Assembly: GCA_000181795.3 (NCBI GenBank)
Contig: CM012953.1
Coordinates: forward strand, 19,892,723-19,956,722
Direction of reading: 5' to 3'
DNA: 64,000 nucleotides
Origin: Trichinella spiralis
Taxonomy: Eukaryota; Nematoda; Enoplea; Trichinellida; Trichinellidae
Shown here piece after piece: positions 1-13,040 of the stretch. The translations under genes and the position numbers were made by a program. Each line of letters starts with the position of its first letter. Position 1 is the stretch's first letter. Under the pieces are notes generated by a model. The model saw only the letters and a list, made by a program, of their open reading frames with translations. It did not search any database and was not told where the DNA came from.

Positions 1-3000
1 TGGAATTAAAGATAAATTCGAATATTTTTTGACATTAAAAAATGAATCATGCGTTATGAGATTTATTAAGTAACGCTGAAAATTTTGTTACAACGCAGAG
101 TAAGTATCAATTTGGACTTTTATAATTATTATATGAATGTGGTTTTTAAGTAAAATTGTTAATGTAAATTGGGATGACACCACAACATGTAAATTTACGC
201 CAGTGGTGATTAGGGAAGAAATTTTGTTATTTTCTTTTAAACTGCATTTAAAGCAATTTATAAAAATAGACAAACTTTAACAATTAAGTCCTTAAATTTG
301 AAACTTGAAATTACAAAACTAGAATCATGTTTTTATGTTGAAATTTTATAAAGAAAAATTATTTTTAAAGCTATAAAATTTTGACTTGTGCAGCTAATAA
401 AATTCGATGCTATTTGCACCAATGAAGAAGTATTTTGTTGTGAATCACCAAAAATACAAACAAAATTTAAATTTTTCAATGAAATTCCTCGCTGATAAAA
501 TTCAAATAAAAAAGTTCATTCCTATAAAAACATTTTACTTTTCATAAACATCCGTTTAAATAGCATATCTGATTACTACTTTGCAAACTTTATATATTTT
601 GTATTTAACTTCTGACAATGTCTACGATTTGTGGTAAATTCTGTGCTCTCAAATTGAAAATAAGTTTTACTGTATTTTAGATATTATTTTTAAAAATTGA
701 AAAAACATGTCCACTTCAGTTTATCTGATTTAAAGTAAATTACGATATTTATTTATTATTTTCTGCTCACTTTGTGAAGATTTTTATCATGTTAATTAAT
801 TAAGTAAGTTTGCGAAATTGCTGATGACTGGCTTAAGATCTTTGTAAAATAAATTAAAAAAAAATTTTCTTGCTTACTGATGTTTTATAAAACAGTCAAT
901 TGTACTTCAAAAAGGATCTTCGCCTTATTTATAGCAATATGCTTATAAGCTAATTTTGAGTGATTGTAAAGAATGTTCATATTTTTCCATTTATTCTAAA
1001 CAGATAACATTTATCAACTGATTTCAAAATAAATAAAAATTACTTATCATTGTAATTAACTTTCAGCCATTGTTAATCTTACATTAATGTTTCATATATG
1101 GGCAGTGAAAAGCAATGCTGAACTGAAATGAAAAAAGTTGGAGAATGAATAGAACTTATTATGATGAAACTGTGAATTCAGTATTCAACGTAACTAGTTG
1201 TGTTATATTAGTCACAAATGAATTTGTTGCATCCATCAATGAAAAGAATAATGTACATGATATTGCTTATACGATAAACGTTTAAGCATTTTATAAGCTT
1301 TGAAATGTTGCAAAAAGCTTTTATGTTGAAGTTTGCAAACGATGTGAATTCAGTATTGGAAAAGTTTACACTTCGATTGTATTGAAAAAAAAGCAATTTT
1401 TATGACAAAGTGGTTAGTAATTTTGTCACAAGTTTAAAATTCCATTGTAGCTGAATCAGTGCTCATTTAGAGCGAACATTTAGCACAAGTTTGACTGCCT
1501 GTTTGCACCTCTTTCAAGCAGCTTCTTTTATTCAATTTCTATTATACTGAAATATTTTATTGAAAAGTAAGGTCTGATGTTTTTATTTGTGCACGAACAC
1601 GACTGTATGCATGTATGCAGTATGTAGGTATGCACATATAAACGTACGCGCGCATGTATATGTAAACATAAACAGAAACAGAAATGGCAGTGGCACAGTA
1701 CGGATATTTTGGAAGATTGCGAAGGTTTGATCAGACTTGCATACAGGGATTTCCGTAATATCTATACCAATTAAGCGTTATAAACAAGCATCAAAGCGCC
1801 GTCTATGTTCGCATCTTTACGTTGGATGGAATCAACGTTTACTTAAGCTAGACGTATAAAAAATAGCTGTATTTTTTGTCACCCGGTGGAGACTGTCGTC
1901 GTCATCACCGTAACAATTGTTATTTTTACCATTTTAAACTAATTGAAGACGTTGTTTGATTTTGTCGAACAGTTTTAAAAGATTGTTTTTGTGTTACTGA
2001 TTGCATTTTTGTAAACTTTTCCTTTCACTGCATCATGCTGTCCATGATTATAATGATTATTTTGATAAACGACTGCAAGCTAACCTGCCGGAGTGGCGCT
2101 TGGTCGTCTCTTTGACCGTCCCCTTGTTAGCTTAGCAAAACTCATAAAGTATTCCTAGTGTCGTTGAAGCTGAACTGATTCCGACGCGCTTCGACGGTAT
2201 ATTTGCTAAGCTGCTTTGCGGCGTTTCAATGTTTTCCTCGTTCATGAGTTTCCAGCTACTAAAACGGCTAACTTTTGCCGCCTATTGTAACGCGTTATTT
2301 GACCTTCAGCGTGAGGGGTAGAGGAAATGTTTTGCCACCCCTTGCCGTGAGCCTGGTGCTTTTTTTATTTATTTGTTATTTACATGGGCATACATATATG
2401 TATATATATATATGAACGGTTTAATTTAAAATTTTTGCTGACTTGCAAATTCTAACAAACCTGTAATACCTGTAATTTTGTGTGCATATTCTAGTCAGCA
2501 TCTTTTGCAAGTAGACATTTCAAATATAACATTCAACAATGGCACTGCAATAGATCTCTCTGACAGCATTTCAAAATCCTCAAACTTTCCAGCAACGAGA
2601 GCACAGCAGGCGATCAACCGCCGGCTAAAGCCGCGCCCATGTGCCCAAAAGCCTGCCGTTTTCCTGGTTCGGCTATAGAACAATGCCATTTTGGGTCCTA
2701 AATGGACACTCTGAGCAACAACCGCGGGAAACTGCTGAAGATTGCCGGTAAGTAATCTATTCCTGCTTATAAATGTTTAATATTTTATAAACAACTGTAG
2801 ATATCTGTTGCGCCAGATTATCAAACTCTCTGTTGTATTTTACATTGCCGTAAGTGTTATTTTTCAATATATTCATTTTGTAATTTTTTGCCTTTTGTAA
2901 ATTTAAATTTTGGTGTTAAGCGAGTCGAAATTTTTATATTTTTATTTTTTGAATATGTTTTCTGTGACTTCTTTTCAAAAATGGATATTTTATTTCATTG

Positions 3001-6000
3001 CAATATGACAATTTGAATAGCAGGATGCAAGTTTTGTTTGTTTGTTCAGATAGAAGAAATATTTTTACAAAAATTTTGATAGAATTCTAAAAAACGGAGT
3101 CCTTTTTAAAAAAAAATGTTGAGCATGAAAATATTTTCAATATGTCCCAAAAGCTTTTTTTGTAACCATGACAGTTGCAGTAACGGTAACAGAAAACAGC
3201 ACTAACAATAAAAGAGAAAAAAGTTAATTAATGTTTTTCGAAAGAAGTAAGAGGAAAAAAATGTCGAATCAAATTGGATTGAATTTTCAGGATGGGAAGT
3301 GACTCTCTGTGATGCCGGAAACATTCCAAGCCTACGTGATTGCATGTTTGTATTAAGCGCGCTTGGTAATAAAAATTCAAAGTCACGGTTCTCTACCAGT
3401 ACTAGTTAGTCGATGGATATTTATTTATTTACAAGCAGTAATTTTAATTTTTTTACTTCGGTAAAACAATCATTCTGCTTCGAAGCAAGCACTGAGGAGG
3501 TAATTTTGAAGCAACTCATTCTGCTAACTTGGTGCGGGCTGTTTTCTTCCAATGCAAACATTGCAGTGACAAAAATAGTTGTATGAGAAAGTGGGAAAAT
3601 TTATTTTACTATCTTTGAAATGACAAACAAATTTTTATTGTCACCAGTGAGCAATGTTTGCTAAAACTGAAAGGTTAAAACATAAAAGCGGCCGATCTTT
3701 TAGAGCTATTTTCAATTTTCTCATAATTACAATACGGATGCTTACATTTTTGCTTATCTATATATTTAAAATTATAATTTTATACTGTTCGGCTTTTCGA
3801 AAAGAATGTACACACATAAAGATGCTGCTGCTGCTGTTATGGACGTCATTCATTTTTGTGTGAATTTGCCGTCAACAGTGCAAACAAAGCTTGAACCAAC
3901 TTTCACTGATTTAACTTTTGTAACTAACGTGAAGCTAAGCTTTCCAAATTTCAGATTACTTTCACGAAATTGTATTTTCTGAACATGCCTAAATGTTCAT
4001 TTTCTGTACACTGTGTTCAGCAGCAGTATTTCACTATTCATATTTAAATTTCTGATTAGAATTGAAAAAAAAATATATATATGTGTAATTTGCTGGTATT
4101 CTATTTTTTGCACTTTCTTATCGATCATTTTATGAGAGAATATTTTTGTTTCCTTTTTTATCTTCGACGGACAAAACAGAATTTATTCATCACGGCACCT
4201 GGCACATACAATCACTGTCATTTAAATTGTAAAAAAGTTGCATTAACCAGAAGATGTAAATAAGATATTTACATTTTTTTCAAAAAATATATTATAAATG
4301 TAATTGGGGTAATTTTTAATTTTTTAAACGACATTAATAAAACTTTAATAAAGTAGGAAAAAGAAATTTTTTTTTTCAACTTAATTCTTCATCGTAAACA
4401 ACGAAATCAAACGATTTATTTGTAAATTTGACAATCACTCTAAATGGAACATTGAAAAGCAATAAATATTATGAAAATTTTTCACGATGAGACTTCGTTC
4501 AATGTTTTTCACACACACATCCACAAATAATTCAATATTAGGCTTCTATTTATATAGATCAAACACGATCAAAGTAAACTTTTATGTTTATCGTGTGCAC
4601 ACAAATTCATCATTGTTGTTTGCACAACATTTTGAAAAATCTCAAAGTAAATTTTTATCATTTCAATGATCAAATTGAAAAATAATTGCAAAAAGTTTCT
4701 ATTAAAAAATAAAAATAATTAATTTTCATAAACAAAATTATTTAATTTAATATTGATCTATTTATCAAACCGCTTTATTTCATTTTTGTTCCATTTTCCT
4801 GGTAAAATGGAAATGGAAATGTAGGCGATGAAAATGTAATTGATAAGCTATTGTTGCCGTTGCTAAATGAAATTTTCTGTTTTCTTTTCTATAAAAATAG
4901 CAGAAAGCTATTTTTAATAAAAATTTTTCTTAAAAATGAAAGAAAAAGAATAGAGAAAAAAATCTCATTGATAAAAACTGGGAAATTGCAAAAAAGCATT
5001 GCAACTGTAATTTTCATTTTTCCCATGAACTTTTATAATTAAGATTTGAAAATTCCATTTCAAAACTCTCCTCATGTCCTTGGCTTGTAAAAATAAAGTT
5101 GCATTTTAATTCTACCAAAAAAAAGTCAAACTATAAAAACAGATGATAATGTTGTTTGCACTGTTGTAAAAGTAGAAAAAATTTCTTCACTGTTCAGCTA
5201 TTTTTTCTTTTCTTTTTTTTTTACTAATCTTTTATTAAAAATGATAATTGTTATATGAATATAAAATTGCACACACACACACACACGCAGAAACTCATGC
5301 ACAACCTGCGTGTGTCCTTTGAAAAGTATTTCAAATAATAATAAAATTTTAAGCATGAAAAATATTTTTATAATAGAATAGATTTTAATCATTTTAAAGG
5401 TAATTTTGTAGACCAAACTTCCGCTAACTTTCTTGTCGTTTGAAACTGACTCTTCCATGGCATTAAATTTTTGTCCAAATTTTTCTCTAAATATCACAAC
5501 ACCGTCTGTTACAAATGTTATTTCCCATAAAAAGTACAACATGTGAAATTTCAAATCAAAATATTATTCTCTATAAAATAATATTCAATAAAATACTCAA
5601 CAATATTTTAATAACAGTGAAAAAATTATTACACTTTACACGCAGGTTGACCAGCTGCTAGTTGTGAAATCAAATCGACTTTTAAATCTTTTTTCAAAAT
5701 TTTACATCTAAAATTTTATTTCAATAACGTTGAATTTATCGATAACGTAGAATGTTTTTGACATTTCACTATTTATTACTATTTTTCTGCAAAATTATAT
5801 TTTAAAAATATCTTTTTACAAAGAATAAATGTATATACACATATCTTGAAATGAATTTTTTGTTCACATTTTCATAATTATTTTAATAATGAGATTACTT
5901 AACATAGTGCAGGATATTTTTTATAAATTATTTTCTCAAAAAAATGTTTCATGGCAAAAGCTTTCATATTAAAAAATGCTTATATTGCAGTCTTTTTTGA

Positions 6001-6307
6001 AATACTTTAGATATTCTTTTAAAATTCATTCAAAAGCAACCTTCATTCATTCATATTTCTTCAAATTGAAATACAATTCCATTTCATCATTAAAAAAAAT
6101 ATTCTATTGAAATTTTCTTCAACAGTGTGAAATTTACAATGTATCTTTTTTTTTTTTGAATTTTTAGTTAGCTTTCAAAATTTACAAATTATGATCAAAT
6201 TCGATTTAAATGCATATATGCATGCTTGAAATATTAATTTAAGTAATAAGTAGCAGATGCTGATGAGACAATGCTTTTGATAAATTGTTTTTGTACTTTA
6301 TTTTTAG
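1..6307. other. Upstream intergenic region, no supported coding gene
   Basis: I see no open frame here with family motifs or a convincing exon chain. The sequence is AT-rich with many homopolymer runs and one CA microsatellite near 5270-5286. Short open frames such as those near 3654-3863 and 5198-5554 have low-complexity, K/I/F/N-rich translations typical of AT-rich noncoding DNA. The stretch 2040-2345 is less AT-rich than its surroundings and could be a promoter or 5' untranslated region, but no motif fixes this. Confidence 0.55.
2495..2747 (+). other. Possible 5' untranslated exon upstream of the FGF gene
   Basis: A pyrimidine-poor acceptor-like TATTCTAG lies just before 2495 and a strong donor (CCG|GTAAGT) at 2747/2748. 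None of the three frames reads through the donor into the FGF exon at 6308 without a stop. If it is an exon of that gene it is therefore noncoding, and translation would start at the ATG directly after the 6307 acceptor. An unrelated noncoding transcript is equally possible. The call is inference from splice signals only. Confidence 0.22.
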
Positions 6308-8214
6308 ATGTCGATGACAGTTTGCCTAGCTGGAACCTGTTTTCTAAATAAAATTAATATTAATATGAATAGTATACAAATAGCTGAAGAGATTCCATTA
6401 CAAAATCACGTCACTCGGTTGTATCGTCTTTATAATAGATGCAGTGGAAGGTACCTTCAAATGTATGTGAAAGCAATAAACGCTCGTGGAAAGTCGAAGA
6501 GTCCCTTGAGTATGACATTTTTCAATGATTTTTTTATGTTAAAAATATTTTATTCTATTTTATTTAAAAATAAAAATTAAGCCTATGAACTTATTAAAAG
6601 GTAATGAATGATTGATCACGATTCTGTGACTAGAATAAATACCCTTATCATCATGATGCGACAAATTTTGCTTGTTCACCACGAAAATGGATCGTTTAAT
6701 TTTCATTTGAATAATCCTTTTTCTACCTGTCAATTTAAAATTTTTTTTATTATTTAAATTCTATAAAATTTCCATTATAGCTCAAAAAAATTATCAGTTG
6801 TTTTAATGATTTTCAAGTCGTAAATTAACATTTTTTCGCATTTGTTCAAATTATACTTCAACTTTTTAAAATAAATGAAAAAGGCGTGGGAAAAATTTAT
6901 GCTTTATTGAATGTGCACTATTTAAGGGACTAATACAGAAATATTTAAATGGAAAATAGCGATTTTGTAAACTATTATCTTAACTATTTTATCAGCATAT
7001 TTTTATTTACTAAAAGTATTGATTATATTATTATTATTCTTATATTATCATGTATTGGCTTAATTCATATTCCATTCATAAATAAATAAGCAAATAAGCA
7101 AATATTGAATTCATGGATAAATAAATGCATTAGTAGGTTGCAACTGAAAATTGTCAATTTAAATATACATGTTCCCTAATAGAGATGTGCATTAGTAAAT
7201 GTATTATATGTTTTTGTTTTCGCAGGTGATAAAATCTGCTTGCACAAACTGAAAGTTAAAGTAAAATTATCATTTTATAAAGACCAGAACTGACAACGAT
7301 TCTCCATTGCATAATTTTTTTAATCGATATTTTTGGTAGTCGCTTGTTTAGCATATAGAAAAGGATCGATCGATTTCAATGTTAAATGACTCACGATAAA
7401 TTAGCACTTTAAATTTTTAATTAGTCTTCGTGCACTGTGACGTGTCTGAATGATTTGATTAATACATGATTCTTGTGATTTTATAACATAAATTTTCTTG
7501 TATTTTCAACTATTCAACGCAGAAAGTAAAATTTTTTACACGTATAAAAAGTACTTTGTTTGATTTAATTCGATTTGTTTTTAAATTTCTTGTTTAGAGT
7601 TGTATGTTTTGTATAATAAATTTCACTTTGTGGCACATTTGTCTGCTTGAATTTAAAAATGTTGCAAAATGTGAAATTATTTTTAACTTATTATAAATAA
7701 ATGTAATCATAAAGCGGAATTGAATTATAGCTTTACTAAAAGTTGAAACAGACTGCTATGGTGGTCGAGTACGAATTCAAAGCAAAAAATTTCGAAAATA
7801 TTTGTGTTTTAATCGAAAATTACGGGTTACGGCTAGAGTGAGTTTGTACTATATTTAAAAAATTATAACATTAAATTGAATTTAAAGCCTTCTCTTAAGT
7901 ACAATGGTCGCAGCGAAAATTGTGTATTTGTGGAGCGCATATCGGAAAATTTTTACACTGAATTCGAATCAGCCTCTCAGAAGGGCGCCTTTTTGGGTTT
8001 TAACAGCAGAGGACTATTTTTGCATCCAACCATGCGGTCACGTGAGCCGCACTGTTTCCAATTCATCAAAGAAGAACAAATAAATCCAATCGAAGAATTT
8101 CGAGGCATTGATTATGGACCTTCCCGGCGCATACGCTCTCGTGCAAAATGGAAAAAGAAGAACCACACGCAGCCAAACATCACTCTCACTCCTCAACTTT
8201 TTGAACTCCGTTGA
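6308..8214 (+). CDS. Fibroblast growth factor, FGF8/17/18 (EGL-17)-like, three coding exons
   Basis: A secreted-type ligand expected to activate an FGF receptor tyrosine kinase. Coding exons are 6308-6509, 7731-7837 and 7900-8214, with phases 1 then 0, giving about 207 residues. The beta-trefoil core runs from roughly residue 36 to 150. It includes RLYNRCSGRYLQM, then VETDCYGGRVRI, KYLCFNRKLRVTAR, NGRSENCVF, ENFYTEFESA and GFNSRG, which line up segment by segment with FGF8-subfamily proteins. The last acceptor (CTTAAG|TAC, 7899/7900) was chosen because it gives the family spacing exactly; AG at 7887 would insert four residues. The C-terminal tail is basic (RRIRSRAKWKKKN), suggesting heparan sulfate binding. 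The start is the ATG immediately after the acceptor at 6307. No clear hydrophobic signal peptide is visible, so an upstream coding exon may be missing or secretion is unconventional. In C. elegans the related EGL-17 guides sex myoblasts; that role is not shown here. Confidence 0.86.
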
Positions 8215-9384
8215 AAAAAATCCGTTTTATCTTTTTTTTTACTTTTCTCATATATCCCCATTAAAACAAATATTTTTATCTTTCGCAAAAATTATTTAAA
8301 TTCATTTAAAAAATAATGTATGCGGCATTTATTCTACGAAATTAAAAACCGTTTAAAATTTATTCATTAAATGGACTTTTAACATTTAAATATTAAATTT
8401 AAAATTAAAATGAGGTGATTTTATGATGAAATTTCAATCATCTTAATACCACAATATTATAATATCATTCTAAGTATTTAACAAAATTACTTATGATCAA
8501 ATATTTAAAATGATGAATAAAACAAATGGACATTATTTTTATCTTAATGCAGCTTTTAAATTTGTTAAAAAACATTTTATAATTTATTTTTAAAATTTAT
8601 TTTAATAATCCAATCATCAGAAATAAAAACTTGAACTTCAAATGTATAATACAGTACAAAATAAAAGTACCTGCATTTTTATTAACAGTATACCATAGCG
8701 AAAATCGAAGCTGTTGTTGTTTTTATTGGACACAAAAGAAGAAACGGTGATTGTTTTCTGTAATGAAAAATTTTTTTCTGCGGCAATTGTATGTGACGAA
8801 TAAAGAATACTGTCCAATTTGATGAAGATAGGATACTTTTATACACTGAGTTAATTTTGATATGGTAAATTTGCAACACGTATTTGCTTTTTGTGTGAAA
8901 TTTTAAGTTTGTTGCAACATCATTTATTTTTATAATTTCAATTTTCATCTTCTGCATGCAACACTGAAATATTACTAATTGAATATGCTTAAAAACAACT
9001 TTATTGCATAGTTTACTAACTTATTTTACTGTTTGTTTTTTGATGGGCATGATTTATTGTTTGAATCATTTTATTAATCACGAATTGTTAATTATTGTAA
9101 AAAGAACGAATATTTTTTAGTAATCATTTTAATCAGCTTTATACTTTTACATTTTACTTTATAATTTATATAATCTGGTTATTTATAATTTTATAAGTTA
9201 GGTTATATTTTAGTTATAATTTAGGTTATTAATATTTTTCAATTTAAATCTTCAAAGGGATTTTGATGAATTTTCAACGAAAGGAAAACATAGCTTTTGC
9301 TTGCATTTTTTGGTGTGAACTGTTTTTTTTTGTTTTAAGAATAATTCTGCTGAAAGTATAGTTAAATTTTTTTTGAATTTTTAG
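8215..9384. other. Intergenic spacer between FGF and deubiquitinase
   Basis: AT-rich sequence with no supported gene. It should contain the FGF 3' UTR and the missing first exon of the deubiquitinase. A short open frame at 8682-8957 on the minus strand has no recognisable motif. The small initiator exon expected before 9385 could not be fixed. Confidence 0.5.
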
Positions 9385-11766
9385 GGACAGAATGCTTCGC
9401 ATTTGGAAAAAGAGACTACTGATGAATTTCCTGCAAATGATCATTTTTACGGTCTTGTTAACGTAAAAATTGTATGCAGTATTGTTATTTCTGTTGTTAT
9501 TTATATTTTTGATTTTGTTAGTTTGGGAATACATGTTATTGCAATTCGGTGATTCAAGCTTTGTATTTTTGTCGGCCGTTTCGCGAGAAGGTGCTCAATT
9601 ATAAAAGCCAAATGAAGAAAGCTGGTACAATTGCAAGACTAAAAATTTTTTCAGATTTTAATTTGCAATTAAATTTTCTTTAGGAAATCAAAAAGAAAAT
9701 TTGCTGCTTTGTCTTGCCGATTTGTTTCATAGCATTTCAACTCAGAAGCGACGAGTTGGTACAATTGCCCCTAAAAAATTCATCGGTCGATTGAAAAAGG
9801 AAAATGGTAATGTTGTTTCTATATTTTATCTTACAACAGCTCGGATGATTAACGTTCAGTTGTTCATTATTTTAAAGTAAATGTTTTATTTGGTAGGCGT
9901 TTTATTAATTAATGAGAAATTTTGCTGAACTTGTATTTTTTAGATACATCAGAATTGAATATAATAGTTGAACTTTAACTTTATTTTTACTTTTTAATTA
10001 GTTTGCGATTGATGAGTACATCTTTAAAAAATACTGATTGTTTTAATTTTTTCTATCATAGTTAAACTAGATTAATTCGAATTTGTCTGATTTTTGAATA
10101 AATAAAAAAATGTATATTCATGAATTGGTCATTTGCGATTTGTATTATGGCTTCGTTGAATAAGCAGGGAAAGGATTATGCAAATTATGAAAATTTAACT
10201 TTGCTTAGTATTGTCTCTATGTGATCTTTTCAGTAATGAATTAAAGATAGATCGAAAAGATTGATCAAGAGCTCTGTCATCAGATATACAGCAAATGAAC
10301 AAAAGTGAAATCTTTGTGGAATTTATGTAATACTTTTGTTATCATGTTAAAACATTGTTGACTTTCTTCATGTTCTACTGCGATTTTTGAATAAAATATT
10401 ATCATTATTATTATTATTATTATCATTTGCTTAAAATTGAAAGTGCTTACAGTTCTGGTTAATATTGCATTTAATTTTCAATATATACGAAAAGTCTGAG
10501 GTTGAATTTTATTTTCTGACAGAACAGTTATTTGATTGTTTATCTTTAAAAAATTTTTGAGAATTGTCGATATGTTTAGATTTGTTCGATAATTACATGC
10601 AACAGGATGCGCATGAATTTTTGAACTATCTGCTCAACACCGTTGCTGACATCTTGCTTGAAGAGAAGCGACACGAAAAGCGTATTTCTGGCGGGCATAA
10701 AGTTGGCAGCAAAGGAACGACAGATACAGTTTCGCAAACAGATGGATTTGGCGACAATGCGAGCTCCAATCAGACGCAGGTTAAGGATAAATTGGCCGAA
10801 CATACTTGGGTGCACGACGTTTTTCAAGGCACATTGACCAACGAAACACGATGCCTCAATTGTGAGACGGTATGTGGGGTACTTTTTCATTTGAAAATTA
10901 AATGCAATTTTGCATAAATTATTTCATTTTTTAGCTTTATAATGTAAGCCACTTTTGCTGATAATGTTTTTTTATAATTATGCAATTGAATAGCAGTATT
11001 TTTTAATTAGTAAAATAACTGATCGTATTGTTGTTGTGTGTAGGTTAGCAGTAAAGATGAAGATTTCCTTGACCTCAGTGTGGATGTGCAACAGAATACG
11101 TCTATAACTCATTGTTTGCGGGAATTTAGTGCAACGGAAACACTTTGTAATGAGCATAAATATTATTGTGATATTTGTTGTTCTAAACAAGAAGCTCAGA
11201 AGAGGTGAACATTTGATTCTAATAACAGCGTAATCGTTCTGATTTGTTTTTATTTGCAGAATGCGAATCAAAAAATTACCACTGATACTAGCGTTGCATT
11301 TGAAGCGTTTCAAATACGTAGAACAGTATAATCGTTATACGAAATTGTCTTATCGAGTGCTTTTTCCCCTAGAGCTTCGCCTCTTTAATACCGTATAATT
11401 TTAACTTATGGATATTTTTTCTGTATTTTGAAAAATTTTGCTTTTTTGTTTTCTAGTCCCACGATGCGGTCAATCCTGATCGTATGTACGATTTAGTGGC
11501 CGTCGTTGTTCACTGTGGCAGTACACCAAATCGAGGACACTACATTACAGTGGTCAAATCACAAGGATTTTGGCTTCTATTTGACGACGATGTTGTAGAT
11601 GTAATAATTGTTTTTTTTTCGTATTCATATAACTTGGCATTTTGTTTCATTTCAGAAAATGGATCACATTAATATTGAAGATTTTTTTGGTATGGCCGCT
11701 GATGGTAGCTTGCAGAAAAATTCTGAATCCGGTTACATACTTTTCTATCAGGCTAGAGATATCTAG
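9385..11766 (+). CDS. Ubiquitin-specific protease of the USP12/USP46 family (first exon not found)
   Basis: A cysteine deubiquitinase of the UCH/USP fold; in animals this family acts with WDR48/WDR20 cofactors. Coding exons are 9385-9462, 9522-9624, 9684-9806, 10580-10869, 11044-11204, 11260-11392, 11457-11600 and 11656-11766, all in phase, giving about 380 residues without the initiator. The Cys box reads [10 protein letters not shown], with the catalytic Cys in the second listed exon. [19 protein letters not shown] follows, then zinc-binding CLNCET and a paired Cys motif near [13 protein letters not shown]. The His box is [10 protein letters not shown], and the protein ends [12 protein letters not shown]. 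Between the Asp-rich DAHEF region and [11 protein letters not shown] lies a lineage-specific linker. The coding start is missing: only the segment from [10 protein letters not shown] onward is supported, where vertebrate USP12 has a short N-terminus. Catalytic residues appear intact. Confidence 0.94.
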
Positions 11767-13040
11767 AGATATCGATTGTGAAGTTGTCCATAGTAGTGAA
11801 GGCAATTTTATAAGCAAATATCAATCATCACAGTATTGTGCAATATTTTACAGTAAAACGGATGAAAATATTCTGTTAATATTGATTTTCTTCCACCTCA
11901 AATCAATCAAATTAGAAAGATGCCTAAAGGAGTAGTTAATGAATGCAGCGAAATGTAAAAAAAAATCAATTTTAAAGAAGAGATGAAAAATAATAATCAA
12001 AAAAAAAATACAGTAGTAAAAAATGGACTACATTTTCAAAAGTTCTGTTCAATCAGTTGTTTAATAATCGTCGACAAGTATGCTGCTTTTTATAACGGAA
12101 AATTATTTGCACAAACAAAAAAAAATAGAGAAAAGGAACAGTTTAAAAAAATAAATATAAGCAGTTTATTTATTTTAAGAAAAGAAAAACTACATATTCA
12201 TCCACTGAGATGGTGTTTTTGAATGCGAATCATTTCCAATTAAGTTAAACAAGTTGTAAAATATGCAATGAATTTTTTTTTACAGTACTGAAATAAAAAT
12301 AAAGTATAAGTTGAAAAATTGTCCGTATGGATGGTTGATTAATCATCACAATAATTATTTTCATTTTCAATAGCAATTCCAAAAGAAATTGTTCGATTAT
12401 TCCACAAAATTTACATTTTACCAATTTGAAATGAGTAGGAGGAAATTTATTGTAATTTCTTTTTCTGTATTTGTAATTTGAATGCACATTTTTGAATAAA
12501 ATGAAATAAAATGGTTGGTTGTTTTATTTTTTAAGAGACTTTTAAATTAACTAGAGGAAAGAGAGAAAAAAAAAGTATTCACAGTTATCATCTATCAGTC
12601 AGTCAACCTGCTTATCTCTGCGTGCTGTCTCTTAGTTGAGCAAATGGAAATTCAATTTCACAGTAAGCAACGAGAGATGTGGTTTTTAATTCAAAAAATT
12701 GTCGTAATGCAAAATGAGCAAATGTGTTCAGCAATTTTAAAAAAAAGAAGAAAAAAACCATTTTACCCAATGAAAAGCAATTTTTTGAGGATGAAAAAAC
12801 TTTCCTTCCTGGCAAGGCCATGCATGTTATAACCAATATTATAATTTTCTTTCCCAAAATATTTTCGTTTAAAAACTTTGAAAATAAACAAATAAATAAA
12901 ATAGCAAAAAACGTTCATCTTCATTCAACAGTGCTACTGGCCGTCATCAGGCCCACTGTTCAGCAAAGTACTGCTTTGTTGAATAAGGAGGAGGAGGAGG
13001 AGCAGAAAGGAGACAGAGGCAAAGAAGAAAATTAATTGCT
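11767..13040. other. Convergent intergenic region, low complexity
   Basis: This lies between the 3' ends of the plus-strand deubiquitinase and the minus-strand SET8 copy 1. It is A/T-rich with poly(A) runs and a (GGA)n stretch near 12987-13003. Open frames here (for example 12612-12857 and 12724-13035) are low-complexity and lack splice or family support. AATAAA-type signals occur several times on both strands, for example near 12494. Confidence 0.5.

Noticed and set aside
2478-2689. Short overlapping open frames on both strands
   Set aside because: Neither joins the FGF frame and neither shows a family motif. Only a noncoding exon is considered possible.
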